Positions 1 to 6,715 of a stretch of 7,252 nucleotides of DNA are shown piece after piece. Origin of the DNA: an uncultured Clostridia bacterium. GTDB lineage: Bacteria > Bacillota > Clostridia > Saccharofermentanales > DTU023. The stretch is from positions 1 through 7,252 of the forward strand of contig CAMYEY010000070.1 of NCBI GenBank assembly GCA_947254895.1, read 5' to 3'. The notes beneath the pieces were generated by a model, which had not been told where the DNA came from, did not search any database, and worked only from the letters and a program-made list of their open reading frames with translations. The stretch's first letter is position 1; each line of letters opens with the position of its first letter. A program made the position numbers and the translations under genes.

Positions 1-48
1 AGATTATCCAGGACGTCTCGTGGGCTCGGAGATGTGTATAAGAGACAG
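1..48. other. Untrimmed Illumina Nextera i7 adapter (sequencing artefact)
   Basis: These bases are library adapter, not genome. Bases 30-48 read AGATGTGTATAAGAGACAG, the 19-base Tn5 mosaic end used in Nextera tagmentation. Bases 15-29 read GTCTCGTGGGCTCGG, the Nextera read-2 (i7-side) overhang. Bases 1-4 (AGAT) match the end of the P7 arm, which leaves exactly ten bases (5-14, TATCCAGGAC) as the i7 index. The match to the 34-base adapter is exact and in the correct order and orientation for an adapter ligated to the insert that starts at base 49. Read-through of a short fragment that survived trimming and was assembled would produce this. It is not evidence of a transposon in the organism. 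Confidence 0.98.
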
Positions 49-78
49 TTTGATAGTAGTTACTTGTAGCCGATTGAT

Positions 79-1911
79 CTATCCTTCCTTGAAGAGTTCT
101 AAGTACTCCTTAAAGCTGGCTAAAGCTGATTCGATCGGTTCAGCCTTGGTCATATCGAGACCAGCTTTTTGCAACACTTGTAAGGGGTAATCGGAAGACC
201 CAGCCTTTAAAAAGCCGAGATAAGCATCCCGTTCCGCTTCACCTCCAGCAAGAATGGACCTGGCAAAAGAAGTTGCCGCACTAAAACCGGTAGCATACTG
301 GTAGACATAATAGTTGTAATAAAAGTGGGGTATCCTCATCCACTCCCAGCTAATCTCAGGATCTTGGTAGAGGTCTGGCCCGTAAAATTCTCGATTGATT
401 TGGCCATAGGTTTCGTTAAGGTAGGACGCCGTCAAGGGTTGGCCGGCCTGCTCTGCCTGGTGAATCAGATGCTCAAATTTTGCAAACTGGGTCTGTCTAA
501 AGACCGTCCCCTTAAAGCCATCCAGATAATGATTAATAATAAAGAGACGGCGTGCAGGGTCAGTTTCTCTGGATAAGAGATAATGGGTCAAAAGATTTTC
601 ATTAGTCGTTGAGGCGATTTCGGCCAAGAAAATGGAATAGGAACTATTGATGTAAGCTTGGCGGTCCGAAAAATGGGAATGCATAGAATGGCCAAGCTCA
701 TGAATCAAGGTATAGAGGGAATCCAGGTTCCCCTGCCAATTCAATAGAATATATGGTCTACTGTCATAAGTTGATCCTGAGCTATAGGCTCCCGATCTTT
801 TACCTTGGTTGGTAAACCAGTCAATCCATCTTTCATCGAAAGCCTGGTCCAGGCCTTCCAAATACTCTTGTCCCAAGGGAGCCAAGGCTTCCTTTACGAT
901 CTCCATAGCCTGGCTAGGTTTAAATTTAAAGTCAGTCTCTTTGAGGAGGGGGACATAAAGGTCATAGCAATGGAGATCAGACAAACCGAGTTTTGTCTTG
1001 CGTAGGCTTACATAGTCATGTAATAAAGTTAAATGATTTTCCACCGTCGCCAAGAGTTGGTCGTAAACCTCTTCCTTAATAGCATTATTAAAAAGGGCGG
1101 CTGCCCGGGCTGATTGATGGCCCCTAACTGCTGCCAGATAATTATCCTGTTTGACCTGTTTTTGTAGGGTCAAAGCCAGGGTATTGGAAAATTGCTTATA
1201 AGTCCCGTAGTATTTACTAAAAACTTCTTGCCGGATAGATCGGTCCCGGTTCTCTAAGAGGGGAACAAAGTTGGCCTGACTGATCTGGACTGCTTCACCC
1301 GCTATTTCCACTTGTGGAAATTTGAGGTCTGCATTGCTAAAGCTGGAAAAAATTTCAGCTCCGGCATCAAAAACATCGCCGGCTTTAGCCAAGAGACTTT
1401 CTTCCTTTTCTGATAAGGTATGAGCCTTGCGGCGAAGAATATTGTCAAAGAATTGGCGGTAGACCTCTAGTTTAGGTTCACTTGCTATAAACTGCTCATA
1501 ACTCTCTTTAGGGATAGATGCAAGCTCCGGTTGCATAAAGGCTAGTTTTCCGGATAATTCGGCAATGAGCTGGGATACCCTTGAGGACATGGCCAGGTAG
1601 GTTTGATTGGTCTGGTCCTGATCTTTCTTGAGATGGGCATAGAGCATGAGTTTTTCAGCTTTTCGATAGAGCTTTTCCTGCTGATTAAGGCCCGCTAAAA
1701 GGTCCTGGGCTGACCTTGCCAAAAGTCCGGCATAGGCTGCAGCTCCTTCTAATTCGGATTTGAAGTCAGTAAAAGTCTTTTCCCAAGCTTCGTCAGAGGT
1801 GAATATAAGGCTCAGGTCCCAACTGGCTAGTTCCGGGATTTGCTCTCTCTTATAGTGGCCACTGGGGTCAAAGCTATCCAAAGCCTGGTTCACTAATTTT
1901 TGTTTTTCCAT
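79..1911 (-). CDS. pepF: Oligoendopeptidase F (zinc metallopeptidase, family M3B)
   Basis: A 610-residue cytoplasmic zinc peptidase that cleaves short to medium peptides, presumably recycling peptides from uptake or protein turnover. The zinc site is clear: H404-E-L-G-H408 with catalytic E405, and the third ligand is probably E431 in the motif FLAEIASTTNE (428-438). The C-terminal substrate-binding region has the family's tyrosine-rich stretch followed by YQYATG (about 528-542). The N-terminal half is helical and charged, as in the M3 family, and length is typical (about 600). No signal peptide or membrane segment is seen. The ATG at 1911 is the natural family start, but no Shine-Dalgarno motif precedes it. 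The gene lies 50 bases downstream of the alcohol dehydrogenase, behind a stem-loop. It is complete, ending in TAG 30 bases from the adapter. The family assignment is firm; the exact peptide range is not visible in sequence. Confidence 0.95.
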   Translation of the reverse strand: MEKQKLVNQALDSFDPSGHYKREQIPELASWDLSLIFTSDEAWEKTFTDFKSELEGAAAYAGLLARSAQDLLAGLNQQEKLYRKAEKLMLYAHLKKDQDQTNQTYLAMSSRVSQLIAELSGKLAFMQPELASIPKESYEQFIASEPKLEVYRQFFDNILRRKAHTLSEKEESLLAKAGDVFDAGAEIFSSFSNADLKFPQVEIAGEAVQISQANFVPLLENRDRSIRQEVFSKYYGTYKQFSNTLALTLQKQVKQDNYLAAVRGHQSARAAALFNNAIKEEVYDQLLATVENHLTLLHDYVSLRKTKLGLSDLHCYDLYVPLLKETDFKFKPSQAMEIVKEALAPLGQEYLEGLDQAFDERWIDWFTNQGKRSGAYSSGSTYDSRPYILLNWQGNLDSLYTLIHELGHSMHSHFSDRQAYINSSYSIFLAEIASTTNENLLTHYLLSRETDPARRLFIINHYLDGFKGTVFRQTQFAKFEHLIHQAEQAGQPLTASYLNETYGQINREFYGPDLYQDPEISWEWMRIPHFYYNYYVYQYATGFSAATSFARSILAGGEAERDAYLGFLKAGSSDYPLQVLQKAGLDMTKAEPIESALASFKEYLELFKEG

Positions 1912-1934
1912 AGTTTAATCAATAAATGCTTTCT

Positions 1935-1966
1935 AAAATAGGCCTGCACACAGCAGAAGACCTATT
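1935..1966 (-). terminator. Possible intrinsic terminator or attenuator after the alcohol dehydrogenase
   Basis: On the minus strand, AATAGGTCT (1966-1958) pairs with AGGCCTATT (1945-1937), giving nine pairs including one G-U. Inside the loop, CTGC and GCAG can pair in an alternative fold. A run of only four U follows. The upstream arm contains the TAG stop codon of the dehydrogenase (1964-1962), so a terminating ribosome would cover it. The stem is only moderately GC-rich and the U-tract is short, so termination is probably partial. It would reduce, not abolish, read-through into pepF, for which I see no separate promoter. Confidence 0.4.
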
Positions 1967-3149
1967 GATTTTTTGCTAACATCAGGCGGTAAACGTCAGC
2001 GACTTGTTCCCTGGTCAAGGGTTCAAAGTTGCCAAGTTTCCCACTTTGAGACTTAATCCGAACCCGGCTGGCCAAGTAAGGGATATCTTCCTCCTTAGCA
2101 CCTAACTCTTCAAAGGTCGTCGGCATACCTAGCTCTTTAAAGTAATCTCGGAAAGCCTTAATTCCTGCCAAAGCAGTTCTTTCGGGATTTTCATAATCGA
2201 CTTCCTTGCCCCAAACCCTATCAGCCAGCTGGACAAAACGCCAAAGGTGCTTGGGCATAGTATAAGTCATGAAAGCCGGGAAAACGACTGCCAGGCCTGC
2301 CCCGTGAGCTACATCGTAAAGGGCTGAAAGCTCGTGCTCCATCTGGTGAGAGGACCAGTCTTGCTCACGCCCCAAACCTAAAAGGTTATTATGAGCAATT
2401 GTCCCGGACCACATTAAGTTGGCCCTTGCTCCATAATCATCCGGCTTGGCCATGGCCTTACGACCGTTCTCAATCAGGGTTTTCATCACAGCCTCACAAA
2501 GGCGGTCCGTTAGGTCAACTTCAGTCGTATTACTGAGGTAACGTTCCAGGATATGGGATAGCATATCCACAATACCGCAAGCCGTTTGGTAGGCGGGCAG
2601 ACTATAGGTATATTCCGGGTTCATGATACTAAACACCGGTCGAATAAGTTCACTTGAAAGACCGTATTTCTTGCCTTCATCCTGTTTGTTGATAACAGAT
2701 GAATTGGAACCTTCTGTGCCAGTTGCAGCTAAGGTTAAGACACAGGCTACAGGCAGGGCTTTTGTCGTATCGGCCTTGCCCTCGTAAAGATCCCAAAAGT
2801 CTCCCTCATAACAGACACCAACGGCGATTGCCTTAGCAGAATCGATGGCTGATCCCCCACCTAGACCGATGATAAAATCAACGGACTCGCGCCGACAGAG
2901 GTCAATCCCTTGGTAAACAAGGTCAGCCCGGGGGTTGGGCAAAGCCCCACCCAGTTCAACATGGGCGATCCCTTCCCTGTCCAAAGACTTTTTGGCTAGA
3001 TCAAGAAGACCATTCTTGACAACCGACTGCTGGCCATAGTGGAGGAGAACCTTGCTTCCTCCATAGCGTTTGGTTAATTCTCCAAGCCTTTGTTCACTAG
3101 CCTTGCCAAAGGCAAAATATGTGGGACTGCAAAAGTTAAAATTTTCCAT
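1962..3149 (-). CDS. Iron-containing alcohol dehydrogenase, butanol dehydrogenase/YqhD type
   Basis: A 395-residue member of the group III metal-dependent alcohol dehydrogenases, close to E. coli YqhD and clostridial BdhA, which reduce aldehydes to alcohols with NAD(P)H in the cytoplasm. The N-terminus (MENFNF..PT...FGK) aligns directly with YqhD. The nucleotide-binding signature GLGGGSAIDSAKAIA lies at about 95-109. The metal ligands fall where YqhD has them, shifted by one: D195, H199, H268 and H282, the last in DVAHGAGLA, a typical butanol-dehydrogenase motif. TLAATGTEGSNSSVI (139-153) is also a family hallmark. Length is normal (about 387-395). The cofactor loop after the first strand is YGQQS (38-42), where YqhD has YGGGS, so the NADH/NADPH preference is uncertain. 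The gene starts 52 bases after gyrA with its own strong ribosome-binding site and no clear promoter, which suggests co-transcription with gyrA. The physiological substrate (butyraldehyde, other short aldehydes or detoxification of reactive aldehydes) cannot be read from sequence. Confidence 0.93.
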   Translation of the reverse strand: MENFNFCSPTYFAFGKASEQRLGELTKRYGGSKVLLHYGQQSVVKNGLLDLAKKSLDREGIAHVELGGALPNPRADLVYQGIDLCRRESVDFIIGLGGGSAIDSAKAIAVGVCYEGDFWDLYEGKADTTKALPVACVLTLAATGTEGSNSSVINKQDEGKKYGLSSELIRPVFSIMNPEYTYSLPAYQTACGIVDMLSHILERYLSNTTEVDLTDRLCEAVMKTLIENGRKAMAKPDDYGARANLMWSGTIAHNNLLGLGREQDWSSHQMEHELSALYDVAHGAGLAVVFPAFMTYTMPKHLWRFVQLADRVWGKEVDYENPERTALAGIKAFRDYFKELGMPTTFEELGAKEEDIPYLASRVRIKSQSGKLGNFEPLTREQVADVYRLMLAKNQ

Positions 3150-3153
3150 TTTT

Positions 3154-3159
3154 CCTCCT
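3154..3159 (-). promoter_or_regulatory. Ribosome-binding site of the alcohol dehydrogenase gene
   Basis: A perfect AGGAGG on the minus strand sits four bases upstream of the ATG at 3149. The spacing is short but usable. It supports this start, which also matches the family N-terminus. Confidence 0.85.
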
Positions 3160-3201
3160 AGCCAGCCTGGCCGGCCCTATTGAGTATTCTTGTATCCTAA
3201 A

Positions 3202-5811
3202 CTATTCTCTTTCTTCGCTCTCAGCATCAACTTCAGTATTAGTATCCATTTCAGCTGAGGTATCTGCCTCTTCTTCATCTTCAGCTTCAACCAAAGCGAT
3301 ATCAACGACCTTAGCATCCTTAGTCCGCATCAAGGTCACGCCTTGAGTAGCCCGTGACAAGACAGGCACTTCGTCTGCTGAGATTCTAATAATCACGCCC
3401 TTGTCATTAATCAGTAGGATGTCGAGGTCACGGTCGGGAGAAAGCAAGGCCGCAGCGATTGACCGGCCGGTCTTTTTAGTGATCTTGTTAGAGATCAGAC
3501 CTTTACCGGCCCTATTCTGTACCTTGAACTCATCCATGCTGGTCGCCTTACCAAAACCATTTTCGGTCACGATCATCAGGTTGGCTGTTGGGTCTGCAAC
3601 AAGCATCTCAATGACTCGGTCATCTTTAGATAAGTTAATTCCTTTGACCCCCATGGTATTCCTAGCTGTAGCCCTTATGGATTTTTCCGGGAAGCGGATA
3701 GCCTTGCCCTGGCTTGTTACAAGGAGGATGTCGTGCTGGTCATCATCGAGTTCTACTCCGACCAATTCATCCCCTTCAACCAAGTTGATAGCTATCAGGC
3801 CACCTTTATGAATGTTGCGGTAGCTCCTGAGGTCTGTTTTTTTAACCAGGCCCTGCTTAGTTGCCATCAGGAGGTACTTGTCTTGGTCAAAGCTTTCTAT
3901 CGGGATCATGCCTGTTACTGTTTCCCCGTTATCCAATTGGAGGAGGTTAACAATCGGCGTTCCCCTAGCCTGACGACCTGCTTCAGGAAGTTGGTAGCCT
4001 TTGAGATGGTAAACGTTACCCATATTGGTAAAGAAGAGGAGAATATCATGGGTTGAGGTTGTCATGATGGTGTCGACAAAATCCTCATCCCTGGTCTGCA
4101 TTCCAGCAATTCCTCGGCCTCCCCGATGCTGGGCAGAGTAGGTCTCTATGGAGGACCGTTTAATGTAACCCTTATTGGTCATGGTGATGACGATATTTTC
4201 TTCTTCAATCAGGGATTCATCATCAATGTCCAGTTGGAAATTGTGGGCCGGGTCTATATAAGTGCGGCGTGGGTCTGCATATCTTTTCTTTGTAGCCAAA
4301 AGTTCCTCTTTGACAATGCTGTCTCTGAGGTCAGGCTCTGTTAAAATTCTCTTGTAGTAGGCTATCTTTTCGGCAAGGTCTGCTGCTTCGGCCTCAAGTT
4401 TATCCCGTTCCAGACCGGACAAACGACCAAGCCGCATATCAACAATATTCTGAGCCTGCTTTTCGGATAATTCAAAGCGGGCAATCAGATTTTGTTTAGC
4501 AATCGTTTCGTTAGCTGACGACCTGATGATGTTGATGACTTCATCAATATGGTCAATCGCCAACTGGAGACCTTCCACAATGTGTTTTCTGGCTTCAGCT
4601 TTTTCTAAATCAAAGGCAGTCCGCCGGCTGACAACCTCTCGGCGGAAGTCAACAAAGTATTGCAGGGCTTCAACCAAATTGACAATTTTAGGCACATAGT
4701 GGCCACCCTCATCTTTCACTAGGGTTAGGAGGTTGGTCGAAACTGTGTCTTGCATCTGGGTATTACGGAAAAGCTGGTTGAGGACAACATTTGGCGTCGC
4801 ATCCCTCTTCAGCTCAATCACTATCCTGATTTCCTGGTTACGGTCAGACTCATCTCTGACATCTGAAATGCCCTCAATCCTCTTTTCTTTCATCAAATCA
4901 GCAATTCGCTCAATGAGGCGGGCCTTGTTAACCAGGTAGGGTAATTCATGGACGATGATCCGGTAATGGCCATTCCGCATCTCTTCAAACTCGGTTTTGG
5001 CCCGGACAACAATCCGCCCCTTACCTGTCCTATAAGCAGATTTTATGCCGGCTGTTCCCATAATGATACCGGCTGTTGGGAAATCGGGGCCGGGTATAAT
5101 TTTCATCAAATCATCTACACTGGCCTCGGGATTGTCTATCAGGTAAATCGAAGCATCTATGGCTTCTCCCATATTGTGGGGTGGTATATTAGTCGCCATG
5201 CCAACAGCGATACCCGTCGACCCGTTAACGAGCAGAGATGGGAAGGGTGCCGGCAGAACTTCCGGTTCAAGGTGGTGTTCGTCAAAGTTGGGTTGGAAAT
5301 TGACCGTATCTTTATTGATATTGGTCATCATTTCTCCGGCTAAGCGGGTCAGCCGGGCCTCGGTATAACGGTAGGCAGCCGCTGGATCGCCATCCCGGGA
5401 CCCAAAGTTACCATGGCCATCGACCAAAATATGCCGCATGGAAAAAGGCTGGGCTAAGCGGACCAAGCTATCATAAACAGCTGCATCACCATGGGGGTGA
5501 AAACGACCTAAGACGTCACCAACGGTTGTCGCACACTTACGGAAGGGCTGATCGTGGGTAAAGCCCTGGGTATACATGGAATACAGGATCCTACGGTGGA
5601 CGGGCTTAAGTCCGTCCCTGACATCAGGTATGGCCCGGTCAGTAATAACGCTCATCGCATACTCAATGAAGGACTTGCGCATTTCTTCTTCTAGTTCTCT
5701 GGGAATAATGACATTATCCGGATTTTTAAAGGCTTGGTCGACCGCAGCTTCCTTTTGTTCACGCTTGCTTTGCCGGGTAAGCTCTTGATCTTTATTTTTA
5801 TCTTCAGCCAT
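3202..5811 (-). CDS. gyrA: DNA gyrase subunit A
   Basis: The 869-residue breakage-reunion subunit of the A2B2 type II topoisomerase that introduces negative supercoils. Order of parts: a charged N-terminal extension (1-35), then the winged-helix and tower domain. This includes DGLKPVHRR (66-74), the quinolone region around HPHGD (105-109) and the catalytic R148-Y149 in AAAYRYTEARL. GSTGIAVGMATNIPPHN (197-213) follows. The C-terminal DNA-wrapping propeller carries the GyrA box QHRGGRG (561-567), which separates it from ParC. Degenerate blade repeats follow at about 614, 668, 719, 766 and 822. The tail (842-869) is acidic, 15 of 28 residues being Asp or Glu; such tails modulate wrapping in other gyrases. 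The position equal to E. coli Ser83 is A110, and Asp87 is kept as D114. Numbering runs 27 ahead of E. coli because of the N-terminal extension, whose start is supported by a strong ribosome-binding site. A promoter lies just upstream. gyrB is not adjacent. Confidence 0.98.
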   Translation of the reverse strand: MAEDKNKDQELTRQSKREQKEAAVDQAFKNPDNVIIPRELEEEMRKSFIEYAMSVITDRAIPDVRDGLKPVHRRILYSMYTQGFTHDQPFRKCATTVGDVLGRFHPHGDAAVYDSLVRLAQPFSMRHILVDGHGNFGSRDGDPAAAYRYTEARLTRLAGEMMTNINKDTVNFQPNFDEHHLEPEVLPAPFPSLLVNGSTGIAVGMATNIPPHNMGEAIDASIYLIDNPEASVDDLMKIIPGPDFPTAGIIMGTAGIKSAYRTGKGRIVVRAKTEFEEMRNGHYRIIVHELPYLVNKARLIERIADLMKEKRIEGISDVRDESDRNQEIRIVIELKRDATPNVVLNQLFRNTQMQDTVSTNLLTLVKDEGGHYVPKIVNLVEALQYFVDFRREVVSRRTAFDLEKAEARKHIVEGLQLAIDHIDEVINIIRSSANETIAKQNLIARFELSEKQAQNIVDMRLGRLSGLERDKLEAEAADLAEKIAYYKRILTEPDLRDSIVKEELLATKKRYADPRRTYIDPAHNFQLDIDDESLIEEENIVITMTNKGYIKRSSIETYSAQHRGGRGIAGMQTRDEDFVDTIMTTSTHDILLFFTNMGNVYHLKGYQLPEAGRQARGTPIVNLLQLDNGETVTGMIPIESFDQDKYLLMATKQGLVKKTDLRSYRNIHKGGLIAINLVEGDELVGVELDDDQHDILLVTSQGKAIRFPEKSIRATARNTMGVKGINLSKDDRVIEMLVADPTANLMIVTENGFGKATSMDEFKVQNRAGKGLISNKITKKTGRSIAAALLSPDRDLDILLINDKGVIIRISADEVPVLSRATQGVTLMRTKDAKVVDIALVEAEDEEEADTSAEMDTNTEVDAESEERE

Positions 5812-5820
5812 GAATGCTGA

Positions 5821-5828
5821 CTCCTCCT
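5821..5828 (-). promoter_or_regulatory. Ribosome-binding site of gyrA
   Basis: AGGAGGAG on the minus strand ends nine bases before the ATG at 5811. This strong site decides the start and so supports the long charged N-terminal extension of GyrA as translated sequence. Confidence 0.88.
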
Positions 5829-5851
5829 CTTACTATCCAACTAATATATAC

Positions 5852-5881
5852 ATTATAACGTAAAACATTCCTAAAAGATAA
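5852..5881 (-). promoter_or_regulatory. Probable sigma-A promoter of gyrA
   Basis: Within the 142-base gap between rsmG and gyrA, the minus strand has a perfect -10 box TATAAT at 5857-5852. The best -35 candidate is TTATCT (5881-5876, 18-base spacer), which matches TTGACA at only three of six positions. Transcription would start near 5845, giving a leader of about 34 bases that holds the ribosome-binding site. The flanks are AT-rich (TATATATTAG follows). The gap contains no other gene on the minus strand. The -10 is convincing; the weak -35 leaves room for activation or supercoiling-dependent control. Confidence 0.6.
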
Positions 5882-5936
5882 TCTAAGTAGCTTTTAACTG
5901 CTTGATCCAGAAAAGAAAAGGAGTTTATTTATGAAG

Positions 5937-5947
5937 CCCGGTCCGGG
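5937..5947. repeat. Short GC-rich palindrome just downstream of rsmG
   Basis: CCCGG and CCGGG flank a single T, seven bases beyond the rsmG stop. As RNA only four pairs with a three-base loop can form. No U-tract follows directly; a pyrimidine-rich run (CTCCTTTTCTTTTC) comes about 16 bases later. It might stabilise the 3' end of the mnmG-rsmG message, but it does not qualify as an intrinsic terminator. Confidence 0.3.
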
Positions 5948-5953
5948 TCACAA

Positions 5954-6712
5954 TCAAAGGGGATTACTCTTGATTTTACCGGCCTTTCTTGGATAGCGGC
6001 TAGGGCTTTTTTGAATTTTTTGAACAATAACCAGACTGCGCTCTGCTCCGCTTTCCGGCAGCTTAAATTGGACTAGGTCAGCTAGGTCACCACCTAGAAC
6101 TTTCATAGCTTTACCGGCTACCTCTAGTTCACCATCCAACCTGCCTTTCATGGCTATAAAGTAGCCGAAAGGTTTAACCAAAGGGAGGCAGTATTCCAGT
6201 AGGACGTTGAGGGGGGCTACAGCCCTGGCGATTGCCAGGTCAAAAGTTTCACGATAGTCCTTAGACTGGCCGACCTCCTCTGCCCTCCCGTGGATGAGCT
6301 GACACCTATCAGCAAGTCCTAGTTTCTCAAGACCCTCTTGAATAAAACCCAAGCGTTTTTGCCTAGCATCCAGCAGGCTAAAATCAAAGTCAGGCCGAGC
6401 TATCAAAAGGGGAACAGCAGGTAGACCGGCCCCCGTCCCAACATCGATCAGTCTCGGGCCGCCGGGTAAATCCAAGTAAGGTAAGAGGCTAAGGCTATCC
6501 AGAAGGTGAAGCTCTGCCACCTCATCAGGCTCGGTGATGGCCGTAAGATTTAAAGATTTATTGGTTTCCAGCAAAAAGCTGAAATAGCAGAGGAACTGCT
6601 GGACCTGCTCTTCTGTAAAAGTTTGATCTAAACTGGCCAAGGCCTTATCAAAAGCTTCCACCAGGGAGGGATCATAGGCACTCTGATTTGGATCACACAT
6701 TGTTTCCGCCAT
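5954..6712 (-). CDS. rsmG: 16S rRNA (guanine527-N7)-methyltransferase RsmG (GidB)
   Basis: A 252-residue S-adenosylmethionine-dependent methyltransferase that makes m7G527 in 16S rRNA, in the 530 loop near the decoding site. In the family, loss of this gene gives low-level streptomycin resistance. Visible motifs are NLTAITEPDEVAELHLLDSL (55-74), the SAM-binding motif I LIDVGTGAGLPAVPL (88-102), acidic motif II LLDARQKRLGFI (113-124), and FDLAIARAV (157-165) followed by YFIAMKG (184-190). The RNA-binding C-terminal signature is KSPSRYPRKAG (235-245), close to the end as expected. It is slightly longer than most relatives (about 210-240), mainly at the N-terminus. The start is fixed by an AGGAGG nine bases upstream; an in-frame ATG at codon 5 is less well placed. 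It begins 3 bases after the mnmG stop, so the two genes are almost certainly one operon and perhaps translationally coupled. No convincing terminator follows the TGA. Confidence 0.97.
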   Translation of the reverse strand: MAETMCDPNQSAYDPSLVEAFDKALASLDQTFTEEQVQQFLCYFSFLLETNKSLNLTAITEPDEVAELHLLDSLSLLPYLDLPGGPRLIDVGTGAGLPAVPLLIARPDFDFSLLDARQKRLGFIQEGLEKLGLADRCQLIHGRAEEVGQSKDYRETFDLAIARAVAPLNVLLEYCLPLVKPFGYFIAMKGRLDGELEVAGKAMKVLGGDLADLVQFKLPESGAERSLVIVQKIQKSPSRYPRKAGKIKSNPL

Positions 6713-6715
6713 AAC

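Noticed and set aside
30..48. Tn5 mosaic end as evidence of a natural transposon
   Set aside because: It is joined exactly to the Nextera read-2 overhang and an index, which occurs only in library adapters.
3150..3201. GC-rich palindromes (GCCAGCCTGGC, GGCCGGCC) between gyrA and the dehydrogenase as a gyrA terminator
   Set aside because: Stems are short, no U-tract follows, and the ribosome-binding site of the next gene begins directly after them.
3461..3475. Plus-strand palindrome GACCGGCCGGTC followed by five T, resembling an intrinsic terminator inside gyrA
   Set aside because: Only four stem pairs with a four-base loop can form, it is antisense within a conserved coding segment (Lys-Lys-Thr-Gly-Arg-Ser), and no plus-strand transcript is evident. 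Codon choice explains it.
3401..3811. Plus-strand open frame of 136 codons
   Set aside because: It lies fully inside gyrA on the opposite strand, has no recognisable domain or ribosome-binding site, and its composition mirrors the gyrA codons.
4948..5343. Plus-strand open frame of 131 codons
   Set aside because: Antisense shadow of the most conserved part of gyrA; no initiation signal and no family resemblance.
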